Shown: in pieces, positions 1-7,709 of the stretch
Layout of the letters: every line of letters starts with the position of its first letter
How positions within the stretch are numbered: position 1 is the first letter of the stretch
Virus record (IMG/VR): IMGVR_UViG_3300025806_000160
Span: 1 to 27,269 of that record
DNA length: 27,269 nt
Reading direction: 5' to 3' (one strand)
Source of the DNA: a virus
The notes under the pieces: model-generated
Databases searched by the model: none
What the model saw: the letters and a program-made list of their open reading frames with translations, nothing else
Told to the model about the DNA's origin: nothing
Position numbers and translations under genes: made by a program

Positions 1-2
1 AC

Positions 3-311
3 ATTTACGACACAGCACAAGCACCAGAGCAACTATTAGGAATGTATCCTCACGCTGCTACATACGACACAATTACATTGTTTGTATCCGGTGCTAATAA
101 CCCTCCCGCAGTAGTTGACATAGCATCGCTTGGCTTTAATCATCCTTATAATGAAGAGGGCACAGGATTAACAGCAGAAGAACTTGATGCCATGGTTGAT
201 GGGTTGCTTGCACCAGAGCCACCACCAACAGACTCAGAAGTGTGGATAAGTAAGGCTCAGGCTTCTTATCTATACGACACTAGGTTTAAACCAGATGATG
301 GTGGGGTATAA
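3..311 (+). CDS. C-terminal end of an unidentified protein (partial)
   Basis: An open frame runs in from the left edge and stops at TAA 309-311, giving about 102 residues. The first ATG (position 42) has no good ribosome binding site and the frame is open upstream, so this is the tail of a longer protein. It is acidic, with a Pro/Glu-rich stretch (APEPPPTDSE) about 30 residues from the end. In T4 the gene before 67 is the portal gene 20, and position suggests the same here. I do not recognise portal C-terminal sequence in it, so the product is left unnamed. Confidence 0.6.
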   Translation: MYDTAQAPEQLLGMYPHAATYDTITLFVSGANNPPAVVDIASLGFNHPYNEEGTGLTAEELDAMVDGLLAPEPPPTDSEVWISKAQASYLYDTRFKPDDGGV

Positions 312-363
312 TGACATAGCGTAGCAGTCATGAATATAAGTAAGTTCTTAAGTTAGTAAACTA

Positions 364-371
364 TATAAATA
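364..371 (+). promoter_or_regulatory. T4-type late promoter (TATAAATA) for the prohead block
   Basis: There is an exact TATAAATA box 22 bases upstream of the gp67 start. This is the T4 late consensus recognised by the gp55 sigma factor, and gp55 is encoded in this window. It lies in the only gap before the prohead core genes and would express gp67, gp68-like and gp21 late. Confidence 0.8.
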
Positions 372-393
372 TAATTTTAAACGGGGTAAAATC

Positions 394-564
394 ATGGAAT
401 CAAGAAATCTAATTGACGCAATAATCAGTGGTGATAAAGCTGCAGCAAAAGCCGAGTTTAGCGATATTATGCAAGGTAAAATGTTTGACGCTGTAGACAC
501 GTTAAAAACTAGTGTAGCCCAACAAATGTTTAATAAGGCGAATATTGCAGATGAAAACGTATAA
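394..564 (+). CDS. 67: Prohead core protein, gp67 (PIP)-like
   Basis: This 56-residue protein begins MESRNLIDAIISGDKAAAK. That matches the remembered start of T4 gp67 (M-E-G-L-I-E-A-I-K-S-N-D) closely in pattern and position. gp67 is a small internal core protein of the prohead, processed by gp21. The long acidic tail of T4 gp67 is missing; the protein ends soon after the helical N-terminal part. The start is supported by a GGGG-containing purine run at 382-386 and by the late promoter just upstream. Its 3' end overlaps the next gene by 14 bases. It is first in the 67-68-21-22-23 order of T4. Confidence 0.75.
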   Translation: MESRNLIDAIISGDKAAAKAEFSDIMQGKMFDAVDTLKTSVAQQMFNKANIADENV

Positions 565-757
565 AGATTTAAAAAAGCTATTTACAGAAGAAAAGCTCGT
601 TAAGTGGTTTAAAGTTTTAAAAAACAGCGAAGCAAAAATCGCTAAAGACGGGAATATGTTTGTTGCGTATATCGACAACGAAGTATTAGACGAATTCAAA
701 AGTCAGAAAGATGCCGAAAAGGGTATTGCTGATTTTATCAAATTAATAGGAAAATAA
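551..757 (+). CDS. 68: Small prohead core protein, gp68-like
   Basis: This 68-residue Lys/Glu-rich protein starts at ATG 551, overlapping the end of gp67. An in-frame TTG lies 6 bases upstream, but ATG is preferred. The call as gp68, a minor prohead core protein, rests mainly on position between gp67 and gp21. T4 gp68 is about twice as long, so this would be a reduced version. The sequence is lysine-rich in its first half (KTYKDLKKLF) and ends KLIGK. No domain is recognisable. It may be a lineage-specific core protein rather than a true gp68. Confidence 0.5.
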   Translation: MKTYKDLKKLFTEEKLVKWFKVLKNSEAKIAKDGNMFVAYIDNEVLDEFKSQKDAEKGIADFIKLIGK

Positions 758-758
758 C

Positions 759-833
759 ATGGCAGCAGCCATTAAACCAATCGGCTTGACTGGCCGAAGC
801 ATTGCTAACGGCGTTAGCTCAAACAAAGGTTAA
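759..833 (+). CDS. Possible 24-residue peptide between gp68-like and gp21
   Basis: An ATG one base after the gp68-like stop opens 24 codons, rich in Ala, Gly, Ser and Asn (MAAAIKPIGLTGRSIANGVS). It ends 6 bases before the protease gene. It fills the gap exactly and has AATAGGAAAA just upstream as a plausible binding site, so it may be translated by coupling. No homologue comes to mind. It could equally be non-coding filler. Confidence 0.35.
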   Translation: MAAAIKPIGLTGRSIANGVSSNKG

Positions 834-839
834 TTCAAA

Positions 840-1481
840 ATGAAGTTAATAACCGAACATAATGATCAGCAGCTTGAGTATATTACTGAAGGCGCTGGAG
901 GTAAAAAAGATACTTATATTAAAGGTATCTTTATGCAGTCTGAAAAACAAAACCGTAATGGGCGGATTTATCCAAAGGTCATTATGGAAAAGGCGGTTGC
1001 CCAATACGACGAAAAGTATATCAAAACTAAACGTTCGGTTGGTGAATTAAACCATCCCGATGGACCGACTATCAATCTTGATAAAGTCTCGCATATTATT
1101 ACTGAGCTATCATGGCAAGGTGATGACGTCATAGGTAAAGCAAAATTGCTAAACACCCCTATGGGTTTAATTGCAAAGGGATTAATTGAAGGCGGCGTTC
1201 AGTTAGGTGTATCTTCACGTGGCATGGGTTCGTTAGTTTCAAAAAATGGAAAGAACTATGTTGGTGAAGATTTCGTATTAGGTACAGTTGATATTGTACA
1301 AGATCCATCGGCTGATAATGCGTATGTAAATGGTATTATGGAAGGTGCTTCTTGGATATACGACGCCGCAAAAAGTTCGTGGGTCAAACAAGAAATGATA
1401 GAAGATCTTGTTAGAGGAGCCAAGAAAGGAAAGATTAATGAAGAATTGCTAGTTAAGCAATTCAAGGATTTACTGTTTTAA
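840..1481 (+). CDS. 21: Prohead core maturation protease gp21
   Basis: At 213 residues this matches T4 gp21 in length. gp21 is a serine protease assembled in the prohead that cleaves scaffold, core proteins and the gp23 N-terminus at (L/I)-x-E sites. The family pattern is visible: NRNGRIYP (38-45), GELNHP (68-73) with candidate catalytic His72, and GVSSRGMGS (123-131) with candidate nucleophile Ser125/126. VQDPSADNAY follows, with Asp155 a possible third residue. The C-terminal region is Lys/Glu-rich, as expected of the self-cleaved tail. It sits between the core genes and gp22, as in T4. A matching cleavage site is present in gp23 here. Confidence 0.93.
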   Translation: MKLITEHNDQQLEYITEGAGGKKDTYIKGIFMQSEKQNRNGRIYPKVIMEKAVAQYDEKYIKTKRSVGELNHPDGPTINLDKVSHIITELSWQGDDVIGKAKLLNTPMGLIAKGLIEGGVQLGVSSRGMGSLVSKNGKNYVGEDFVLGTVDIVQDPSADNAYVNGIMEGASWIYDAAKSSWVKQEMIEDLVRGAKKGKINEELLVKQFKDLLF

Positions 1482-1499
1482 AAGTCGGTTTAAGATTTT

Positions 1500-1507
1500 T
1501 ATAAATA
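1500..1507 (+). promoter_or_regulatory. Late promoter (TATAAATA) for scaffold and capsid genes
   Basis: There is an exact TATAAATA in the 142-base gap between gp21 and gp22. A short inverted repeat follows (AGTGG 1515-1519 with CCACT 1528-1532), so the late transcript would start with a weak stem-loop. The leader to the gp22 start is about 110 bases and holds no other recognisable element. Confidence 0.8.
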
Positions 1508-1623
1508 GTATTAAAGTGGATTAAACACCACTGTGTATTTTATGGGTATTATGATTTAATGGGACTGAGATTATCAATTAAAACTGGATTTCCTCTCAAA
1601 CTTTAACTTACTGGAGTATGAAT

Positions 1624-2598
1624 ATGAAACATGATCAAGAAAATATACTCCAAGATGAACTCGTTGAAGATGTTGAAGCTCTTGACGAGGAACTTTTGGA
1701 AGATGACGCTCTTGAAGAAGCGCTAAAAATGGATGACGACGAAGACGAAGACGAAGATGAAGTCGAAGAAGGTAAAGAATTCGACACATCTGAAGACGAC
1801 GGAATCGAAGGCAACAAAGCAGATAAAGATCCTAAGAAAACTTCTGTCAAAAAGGCCAAGCCGCCTATGAAAGAAGACAACTTCAAAGAAGACTTAAATG
1901 CATTAGTTGAGTCTGAAGCCACACTTAGCGAGAATTTCCGTAATAAAGCAAGTCTAATTTTTGAATCTGCACTTCGCGCCAAGGTTGCCTCTAAGGTTAA
2001 TCAATTGGAAGAAGAGTATAACGAAAAATTAGATGAAGCTGTTGAAACTGCCAAAGAAGGACTAGTTCAGAAAGTTGATAGCTATCTTGCCTATGTTGTA
2101 GAGTCTTGGGCTGTTGAAAACAAAATTGCTTTGGAATCTGGCGTACGTGCCGATATTGCTGAAAGCTTTATGTCTAACCTTAAGAATGTGTTTGAAGCCC
2201 ATTATGTTTCGGTGCCTGAAGGCAAAGAAGATTTGGTCGATACGCTTTCTGCTGAAGTTGAAAAACTTAAAGAAGACTATAATGCTGAAGTCGATAAGAA
2301 TATGGCGTTACAGGAAAGCACTAACGAATTGTCCCGTGTAGGTATTATTGCTGAAGCTGCTACTGATTTATCAGTTGCTCAAGCTGATAAGTTGAGTTCT
2401 TTGCTTGAAGGCGAAGATTTCGACAATGTTAAAGCTTTCACCAAAAAGGTAGAAACTTTAAAGCAATCTTATTTCAAGAAAGATAGCGTAATTTCAGAAG
2501 ATGTTAATACTCCTGACGAAACTTTGAAAGAAGAAACCGTTGAAGTATCTGGCACAATGGCTACGTACCTTTCTGCACTAAAAAAATTAAATCAATAA
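1624..2598 (+). CDS. 22: Prohead scaffold protein gp22
   Basis: The scaffold core protein nucleates head assembly and is degraded by gp21. Its position directly before gp23 and its composition support the call. The N-terminal ~90 residues are very acidic, with Asp/Glu runs around residues 36-50. After this come long Ala/Glu/Lys/Leu-rich helical and coiled-coil stretches (for example LEEEYNEKLDEAVETAKEG). Several (L/I)-x-E tripeptides could be gp21 sites. An ATG at 1618 is in frame, but GGAG (1613-1616) is only 1 base from it and 7 bases from ATG 1624, so 1624 is chosen (324 residues). T4 gp22 is somewhat shorter (269). Confidence 0.88.
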   Translation: MKHDQENILQDELVEDVEALDEELLEDDALEEALKMDDDEDEDEDEVEEGKEFDTSEDDGIEGNKADKDPKKTSVKKAKPPMKEDNFKEDLNALVESEATLSENFRNKASLIFESALRAKVASKVNQLEEEYNEKLDEAVETAKEGLVQKVDSYLAYVVESWAVENKIALESGVRADIAESFMSNLKNVFEAHYVSVPEGKEDLVDTLSAEVEKLKEDYNAEVDKNMALQESTNELSRVGIIAEAATDLSVAQADKLSSLLEGEDFDNVKAFTKKVETLKQSYFKKDSVISEDVNTPDETLKEETVEVSGTMATYLSALKKLNQ

Positions 2599-2618
2599 TA
2601 ACTAGGAGATAAACAAAT

Positions 2619-3944
2619 ATGTTTAATTCAGAAAACCTTATGGAAAAATGGGCACCTGTCCTTGATAACAAAGATGCTGGCGCCTTTCAAGATGCTCATC
2701 GTAAATCAGTAACAGCTGTAGTATTAGAAAACACCGAGAAAGCCCTTGCTGAAGAGCGTGGACAAAATCAAATGTTATCTGAAGCTGCTCCTTCTAACTC
2801 AGTAGCTGGCGGTGGCGTTGTAAATTGGGATCCAATCCTAATTTCATTAGTACGTCGTGCTATGCCTAACCTTATCGCATATGACCTATGTGGTGTTCAG
2901 CCTATGACTGGTCCTACTGGTTTGATCTTCGCGATGAAATCTAGATACGGTGCCCAGGATGGTACTGAAGCGTTCGTTAACGAAGCCGATTCTGGTTTCT
3001 CTCAAGGAGCTGCTTTAGCTGCTGCACATGGTGCGGATTCGTCTTCTTTAGGCGGTACAGATACAACGCCAGCAGATACAGTGAACGATGCTTTTGACTT
3101 CGGTACTGGTTTGGCAATTGGTGCTGGTGAAGATTTCGGTGGTGATGCAACATTCAACGAAATGTCATTCAGTATCGAGAAAGCAACTGTTACTGCTAAG
3201 ACTCGTGCGCTTAAAGCTGAATATACAATGGAACTTGCTCAAGATCTTAAAGCCGTTCACGGCCTAGATGCTGAAAGCGAATTAGCTAATATCCTTTCTG
3301 GTGAAATCCTTGCTGAAATTAACCGTGAAGTTGTTCGTACAATTAACTCACGTGCTAAGCTTGGTTGTCAACAGGCTGATCTTGCTAATGCCGGCGATTT
3401 CGATCTTGATGTTGATGCTGATGGCCGTTGGTCTTTAGAGAAATATAAAGGTCTATTGGTTCAGATCCAACGTGAAGCTAATGTAATTGCTTTAGAAACA
3501 CGTCGTGGAAAAGGTAACTTTATCTTAGTATCATCTGATGTTGCAGCTATTCTTTCTGCTTCAGGTATGCTTGATAATACTCCTGCTTTAGCCGCAAATG
3601 CTAACATCAGTTCTGATGTTACTGGTACAACTATGGTTGGTACTTTGTCTGGTGGAATCAAGGTTTATCTTGACCCCTATGCAACTGTCAACTTCGTAAC
3701 TGTTGGTTTTAAAGGAACTAATCCTTATGATGCTGGTTTGTTCTATGCACCATATGTTCCTTTAACTATGGTTCGTGCTGTTAACGAAGCTACCTTCCAG
3801 CCTAAAATTGGCTTTAAGACTCGTTACGGTATGGTTGCTAACCCATATGTTGGTGGAACTCCCGGCGATAATGCTGGAGCAGTTCGTGCAAACCAGTACT
3901 ACCGCATATTCAAAGTATCTAACATCCTTGGTGTTGCAGGTTAA
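2619..3944 (+). CDS. 23: Major capsid protein gp23
   Basis: The 441-residue HK97-fold capsid subunit is shorter than T4 gp23 (521), as in many marine T4-like phages. Family segments include VVNWDPILISLVRRAMPNLI (about 68-87) and, near the C-terminus, GFKTRYGMVANPYV. A gp21 processing site is visible as LSE before Ala56 (residues 53-56), so the mature protein should start at Ala56. The binding site AGGAGA lies 9 bases before the ATG. Codon use is even and well adapted, as expected for the most abundant phage protein. A strong terminator follows the gene. Confidence 0.97.
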   Translation: MFNSENLMEKWAPVLDNKDAGAFQDAHRKSVTAVVLENTEKALAEERGQNQMLSEAAPSNSVAGGGVVNWDPILISLVRRAMPNLIAYDLCGVQPMTGPTGLIFAMKSRYGAQDGTEAFVNEADSGFSQGAALAAAHGADSSSLGGTDTTPADTVNDAFDFGTGLAIGAGEDFGGDATFNEMSFSIEKATVTAKTRALKAEYTMELAQDLKAVHGLDAESELANILSGEILAEINREVVRTINSRAKLGCQQADLANAGDFDLDVDADGRWSLEKYKGLLVQIQREANVIALETRRGKGNFILVSSDVAAILSASGMLDNTPALAANANISSDVTGTTMVGTLSGGIKVYLDPYATVNFVTVGFKGTNPYDAGLFYAPYVPLTMVRAVNEATFQPKIGFKTRYGMVANPYVGGTPGDNAGAVRANQYYRIFKVSNILGVAG

Positions 3945-3984
3945 TTAAAAAATCCTAATATGCTACCTTAGGACAAAGTGAATT

Positions 3985-4012
3985 GGGGATCTTAATTGAT
4001 CCCCTTTTTTTT
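3985..4012 (+). terminator. Rho-independent terminator after gp23
   Basis: A perfect 7-bp stem (GGGGATC 3985-3991 with GATCCCC 3998-4004) closes a 6-base loop and is followed by eight T. It ends the capsid transcript just before a new late promoter. Confidence 0.93.
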
Positions 4013-4015
4013 GCT

Positions 4016-4023
4016 TATAAATA
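4016..4023 (+). promoter_or_regulatory. Late promoter (TATAAATA) for the tube-fold protein, uvsY and uvsW
   Basis: An exact TATAAATA begins 4 bases after the T-tract of the gp23 terminator and 38 bases upstream of the next ATG. Terminator and promoter together separate the capsid unit from the tube-uvsY-uvsW unit. Confidence 0.8.
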
Positions 4024-4053
4024 ATTGGTATGTTTAACACGATGGGGTAAATC

Positions 4054-4563
4054 ATGCCATACGAAACTGATATAGATTTAAACGGCGCCAATGGACGTAA
4101 TGACCAAGATAATTTCCTTGCTCCAAACGGCTTCCGATTAGTAGTCGATAATACAGTATATGCTGATGTTCAATATAAAGTACAGCAAGTAAGTATACCT
4201 TCTATTAATGTCGATGCTACGCCAAGTCCATATGGCGGTGGCACATCATATACAATTGGTGATCGTGCTAATTACGAACCACTTGAATTGACTTTTTTAG
4301 TAGACGAAAACTTAAAAAATTATAAAGAAATACACAATTGGATTATGGGCGCGTTAACTAATCCAGATGCTGCAGTAGACGGCAAATTCAAAGATATTAC
4401 ATTAATGATCTTGTCATCACACAATAACGTAATTCAAGAAATACAATTTATTGGAGCGTTTCCAACAGGACTTTCTACATTGCAGTTTGACTCGTCAGCT
4501 AGCGATATTGAATACTTAACAGCTAACGTAACATTCCAATACCAATATTATAAATTAAAATAG
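4054..4563 (+). CDS. Tail tube-fold protein, gp19 family
   Basis: This 169-residue protein has the length and layout of T4 gp19 (163), which stacks as hexamers to form the inner tail tube. Shared pattern: an N-terminal strand region (NGFRLVVDNTVYADVQYKV), a central conserved GDRANYEPLELTFLVDE, and a C-terminal LWPT-like piece (GAFPTGLSTLQFDSS) followed by alternating beta residues ending QYQYYKLK. In T4, gene 19 lies upstream of gene 20. Here a tube-fold gene lies after gene 23, so it may be a second family member or a relocated gene 19; the window does not extend far enough left to tell. The binding site is GGGG at 4045-4048. Confidence 0.75.
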   Translation: MPYETDIDLNGANGRNDQDNFLAPNGFRLVVDNTVYADVQYKVQQVSIPSINVDATPSPYGGGTSYTIGDRANYEPLELTFLVDENLKNYKEIHNWIMGALTNPDAAVDGKFKDITLMILSSHNNVIQEIQFIGAFPTGLSTLQFDSSASDIEYLTANVTFQYQYYKLK

Positions 4564-4576
4564 AGATTAAATTATT

Positions 4577-5023
4577 ATGATACCATTGACTACCATTCTT
4601 AAAATGTGGGAAAAGGACTGTGTAATTGACGAAGTGAATTTAGATAACGCTTCTTTAGACGGTGCAAAACTGCATGCAAAATATTTAGAACTCCATTCAG
4701 TTTATAAACTGCAGGCACGACGTAAAGACATGGAGTTTAAAGTACTTCTTAAAAACAAGTACCTATGGTTTGCCGGTAAATTAACAAGAGATGAAATTGA
4801 TGAACTTGGTTGGGGATACGATCCCTTAAATGGATTAAAAGTTCTCAAAGGCGATATGGATAAATTCCTTGAGGCTGATAGAGACATTCAAGAAATGCAA
4901 GCTCAAATTGAATACAATAAAGTAGTAACAGAGACTCTTGACGAAATTATTGGTAATATCCGATGGAGAAGCTCTACAATAAAAAATGCAATCGAGTGGA
5001 GAAAATTCACTAGCGGAGTATAA
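4577..5023 (+). CDS. uvsY: UvsY recombination mediator
   Basis: UvsY loads the UvsX recombinase onto gp32-coated single-stranded DNA in T4 recombination-dependent replication and repair. This 148-residue protein matches T4 UvsY (137) in size and pattern: an early DxxxLDxAS segment, then KYLELHSVYKLQARRKDMEFK, an aromatic turn (KYLWFAGKLTRDEIDELGWGYDP) and a helical C-terminus ending IEWRKF. It is followed closely by uvsW (stop 5023, ATG 5029), a pairing also seen in T4 with the order reversed. It would be transcribed from the late promoter at 4016. Confidence 0.85.
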   Translation: MIPLTTILKMWEKDCVIDEVNLDNASLDGAKLHAKYLELHSVYKLQARRKDMEFKVLLKNKYLWFAGKLTRDEIDELGWGYDPLNGLKVLKGDMDKFLEADRDIQEMQAQIEYNKVVTETLDEIIGNIRWRSSTIKNAIEWRKFTSGV

Positions 5024-5028
5024 GGATC

Positions 5029-6531
5029 ATGACCGAAGTTGTTCAAGTTAGGCTTAAAGATTATTCGCAGTTGCTAATTGAAACTGATCATAGCACTGGT
5101 GCCGAGTTGACCGACTTCTTCTCGTTTTTTGCTGAAGGTTATAAGTTCCATCCTGCATATCGTAACAAACAATGGGATGGACTCCTGCGCCTTTATAACC
5201 ATCGTGATAAACAATTACCAATTGGGTTATATGCGTACTTACAGAATTTTTGTGAGGCCCGTGGATACATTCTAGAGGTTTTAGATAACCAACTGTATGG
5301 ATTACCAATAGCCGATAACAAAGTCCCACCATCGCTTGATTACCTTAACAGTCATACTTTTACTAGCCGCGGTAAACCTATCGAACATCGTGACTATCAG
5401 CTAAGGGCAATAACCACAGCCATTACAGAGCATCGGACATTATTATTGTCTCCAACGGCATCTGGAAAATCGCTCATCATATATTCCATTATGTTATATT
5501 ACATGGAGAATTATGATAAAGATATTCTAATAATCGTCCCTACTACGTCATTAGTGAACCAAATGTACGGTGATTTTGCTGATTATAGTGAGTTTGACCA
5601 AGCGTTTTCTGCTGAAGACAGTTGTCATATGATTTACTCAGGTAAAGAGAAAAACACAGGGAAGCGCGCGGTCATCTCAACTTGGCAATCAATATATAAA
5701 TTAGGTAGTGCGTGGTTCAAAAAGTTTGGTATGATAATCGGTGATGAAGCACATACGTTTAAAGCAAAGTCTTTAGTATCAATAATGGGGAAGTCAACCG
5801 AAGCACAATTCAGAATTGGAACGACTGGCACAATTGATAATATAGCAGTAAATAAACTGGTCCTAGAAGGTTCGTTCGGTCCTGTCTATAGAGTGACATC
5901 AACAAAGGCGCTAATGGACGAAGGTTCACTTGCGGCTCTTGACATAAAAATACTAGCACTTAAATATCCTGACGTTGAAAGCAAGATAGTTTCAAAACTC
6001 AAATATCCTCAGGAAATGGACTATATCGTTACCCATGAGAAACGAAATAACTTTATAGCAAATTTAGCAATAGCACAAACAGGTAACACCTTAATATTAT
6101 TTCAGTTTGTTGGTAAACACGGCAAGCCATTACATGAACTGATAAATACAAAGGTAGGCGACGATCGTGAAGTCTTTTATGTATCAGGTGAAACTGATGC
6201 AAATTTACGAGAAGACGTTCGACGAATTACTGAAACAAAATCAAATGCAATATTGGTATGCTCACTCGGAACTTTTAGTACTGGAGTGAATATAAGAAAC
6301 CTACACAATATTATATTTGCATCACCGAGTAAGGCACAAATAAAGATCTTACAATCAATAGGAAGAGGATTAAGAAAAAGCGATAATGGTCAGGATACCA
6401 AGTTATTTGATATTGCCGATGATTTCCATTGGAAAAGTAAAAAGAATTATACATTAAGACACGCTGCTGAACGTGTAAAGATTTACGCATCCGAGAAGTT
6501 TAATTTTAAAATTCACGAGGTAAAGATGTAA
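5029..6531 (+). CDS. uvsW: UvsW DNA/RNA helicase
   Basis: At 500 residues (T4 UvsW 503), this superfamily 2 helicase unwinds R-loops and branched DNA, and in T4 it drives the switch from origin- to recombination-dependent replication. Visible motifs: Walker A SPTASGKS (141-148), DEAH (239-242), motif III GTTGT (264-268), and motif VI QSIGRGLRK (442-450). The N-terminal ~110 residues correspond to the small DNA-binding domain. The gene is six bases from uvsY and overlaps the next ATG by one base (TAATG). A consensus promoter at 7008-7036 points back into it on the minus strand (see findings). Confidence 0.94.
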   Translation: MTEVVQVRLKDYSQLLIETDHSTGAELTDFFSFFAEGYKFHPAYRNKQWDGLLRLYNHRDKQLPIGLYAYLQNFCEARGYILEVLDNQLYGLPIADNKVPPSLDYLNSHTFTSRGKPIEHRDYQLRAITTAITEHRTLLLSPTASGKSLIIYSIMLYYMENYDKDILIIVPTTSLVNQMYGDFADYSEFDQAFSAEDSCHMIYSGKEKNTGKRAVISTWQSIYKLGSAWFKKFGMIIGDEAHTFKAKSLVSIMGKSTEAQFRIGTTGTIDNIAVNKLVLEGSFGPVYRVTSTKALMDEGSLAALDIKILALKYPDVESKIVSKLKYPQEMDYIVTHEKRNNFIANLAIAQTGNTLILFQFVGKHGKPLHELINTKVGDDREVFYVSGETDANLREDVRRITETKSNAILVCSLGTFSTGVNIRNLHNIIFASPSKAQIKILQSIGRGLRKSDNGQDTKLFDIADDFHWKSKKNYTLRHAAERVKIYASEKFNFKIHEVKM

Positions 6532-6890
6532 TGAATGATCTAGTAAAAGAAGCTGCTGCAGGATTAGATGTAAAACAATTTAAATTAATGAACGGTGAAA
6601 CTGTGTTAGGTATCGTTAAAGAAGAGACTCGTACAACATTAATAATCGAATCTCCGATTGAGCTTTTGGAATCTTATGAAGATGATACTTACAGATATGG
6701 TTTTAAACACTGGTTTGAATTTAGTGTTAATGATGAAGCCACACTTTTTAAATCTAGTTTAGTTGCGTTGAGTGATATAAATAACAATATTAAAGAATCA
6801 TATCTAAAGGTTATTATCAGTAATGGTACAGATGAAATATCTAATGAATCAATATCTGATAATAATACTAGTAATATGACTTGTCATTAA
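6531..6890 (+). CDS. Sm-like (Hfq-fold) phage protein, paralogue 1
   Basis: This 119-residue protein is translationally coupled to uvsW (shared A of TAATG). Residues 17-50 read VKQFKLMNGETVLGIVKEE and then a hydrophobic strand plus ESPIELL. This is the strand-GE-strand layout of small Sm/Hfq-like proteins seen in marine T4-like phages. A second family member lies at 22061-22351. The C-terminal ~25 residues are Ser/Asn-rich and probably disordered. RNA binding is inferred from the fold resemblance only; no function is established. Confidence 0.55.
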   Translation: MNDLVKEAAAGLDVKQFKLMNGETVLGIVKEETRTTLIIESPIELLESYEDDTYRYGFKHWFEFSVNDEATLFKSSLVALSDINNNIKESYLKVIISNGTDEISNESISDNNTSNMTCH

Positions 6891-7007
6891 TATTGTATTC
6901 TATCCCTGTCCAGTAACAACTGTTTATCTATACTAGTTTTTACAAGGTATCAAATAATACAGTAAATTAATATCTGTATATCTACTCACTCCCCGATTGA
7001 CTAATCT

Positions 7008-7036
7008 ATTATAACAAGAAACAGGACATCTGTCAA
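7008..7036 (-). promoter_or_regulatory. Leftward sigma70 consensus promoter, antisense to uvsW
   Basis: On the minus strand TTGACA (7036-7031) and TATAAT (7013-7008) are separated by exactly 17 bases. The flanks CTA before the -35 and AG after the -10 are shared with the rightward early promoters of this window. No minus-strand gene follows: reading left there are only very short frames, then the antisense strand of the Sm-like gene and uvsW. Confidence 0.75.
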
Positions 7037-7070
7037 TAGGAAACACAAAATAAATACATAAAAATTTCTA

Positions 7071-7099
7071 TTGACATGAGGCTCAATTTAGTTTATAAT
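7071..7099 (+). promoter_or_regulatory. Sigma70 early promoter for gp55-gp47-gp46
   Basis: TTGACA (7071-7076), 17 bases, TATAAT (7094-7099), a full consensus match 29 bases upstream of the gp55 ATG. The remainder of the 6891-7127 gap holds only the opposing promoter at 7008-7036; I see no other gene or terminator in it. Confidence 0.92.
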
Positions 7100-7127
7100 A
7101 GTTTACTATACCAATGGAGAAATAAGC

Positions 7128-7709
7128 ATGACAAAAATCAAACCTAAAGATAAGCCACACTACGTGAACAATAGGGATTTTTCTGAAGCTGTATATGACC
7201 ACGTTTTAGCGTTAAACGAAGCAAAAGCAAACGAAACTCCCCGTCCTCAAGTCTCAACGTATATTGGAAAGTGTTTTCTACGTATATGCGAAGGATTAGC
7301 CCATCGTTCTAACTTTATACATTATCCTTTTCGAGATGAAATGGTTATGGATGCGGTTGAGAATTGCCTTAAAGCAATTAATAACTATGATATATCAAAA
7401 GTTACAAGAACAGGCAAACCTAATGCCTTTTCATACTTTACTCAGATATCATGGTTTGCATTCTTAAGACGTATTGCAAAGGAAAAGCGACAGCTTGATA
7501 TAAAAACTCGATTGGTCGAAAGATCTGGATATGACGAGTTCTTTGATGGTGACGACGATGCAAACGGCGCATCAGGCGCAGTTGATAGGCTACGTTCTAA
7601 TTTTACTCACGTACAAACAGGTGACAATGTTAAACCGGCAGCAGAAGCTGAACTAGTAAAACCTAAAAAACCAGTTGGTCTTGAACACTTTATTGGCGGT
7701 GATGATTAA
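7128..7709 (+). CDS. 55: Late-transcription sigma factor gp55
   Basis: gp55 directs host RNA polymerase to TATAAATA late promoters and binds the sliding clamp gp45. At 193 residues (T4 185) it shows the family pattern: YVNNRDF near the start, ICEGLAHRSNF (about 53-63), the region-2-like helix RDEMVMDAVENCLKAINNYD (69-88), then NAFSYFTQISWFAFLRRIAKEKR. The C-terminus GLEHFIGGDD occupies the place of T4's clamp-binding tail (SLDFLYEANDE), with a short hydrophobic core. The binding site is GGAG at 7116-7119. Its 3' end overlaps gp47 (TAATG). Exact TATAAATA boxes across the window are its expected targets. Confidence 0.92.
   Translation: MTKIKPKDKPHYVNNRDFSEAVYDHVLALNEAKANETPRPQVSTYIGKCFLRICEGLAHRSNFIHYPFRDEMVMDAVENCLKAINNYDISKVTRTGKPNAFSYFTQISWFAFLRRIAKEKRQLDIKTRLVERSGYDEFFDGDDDANGASGAVDRLRSNFTHVQTGDNVKPAAEAELVKPKKPVGLEHFIGGDD

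Noticed and set aside
1635-1982. Minus-strand open frames opposite gp22 and the VWA acidic linker (12454-12914)
   Set aside because: They are Ser/Arg- or Phe/Leu-rich mirror images of Asp/Glu codon runs, with no binding sites or promoters.
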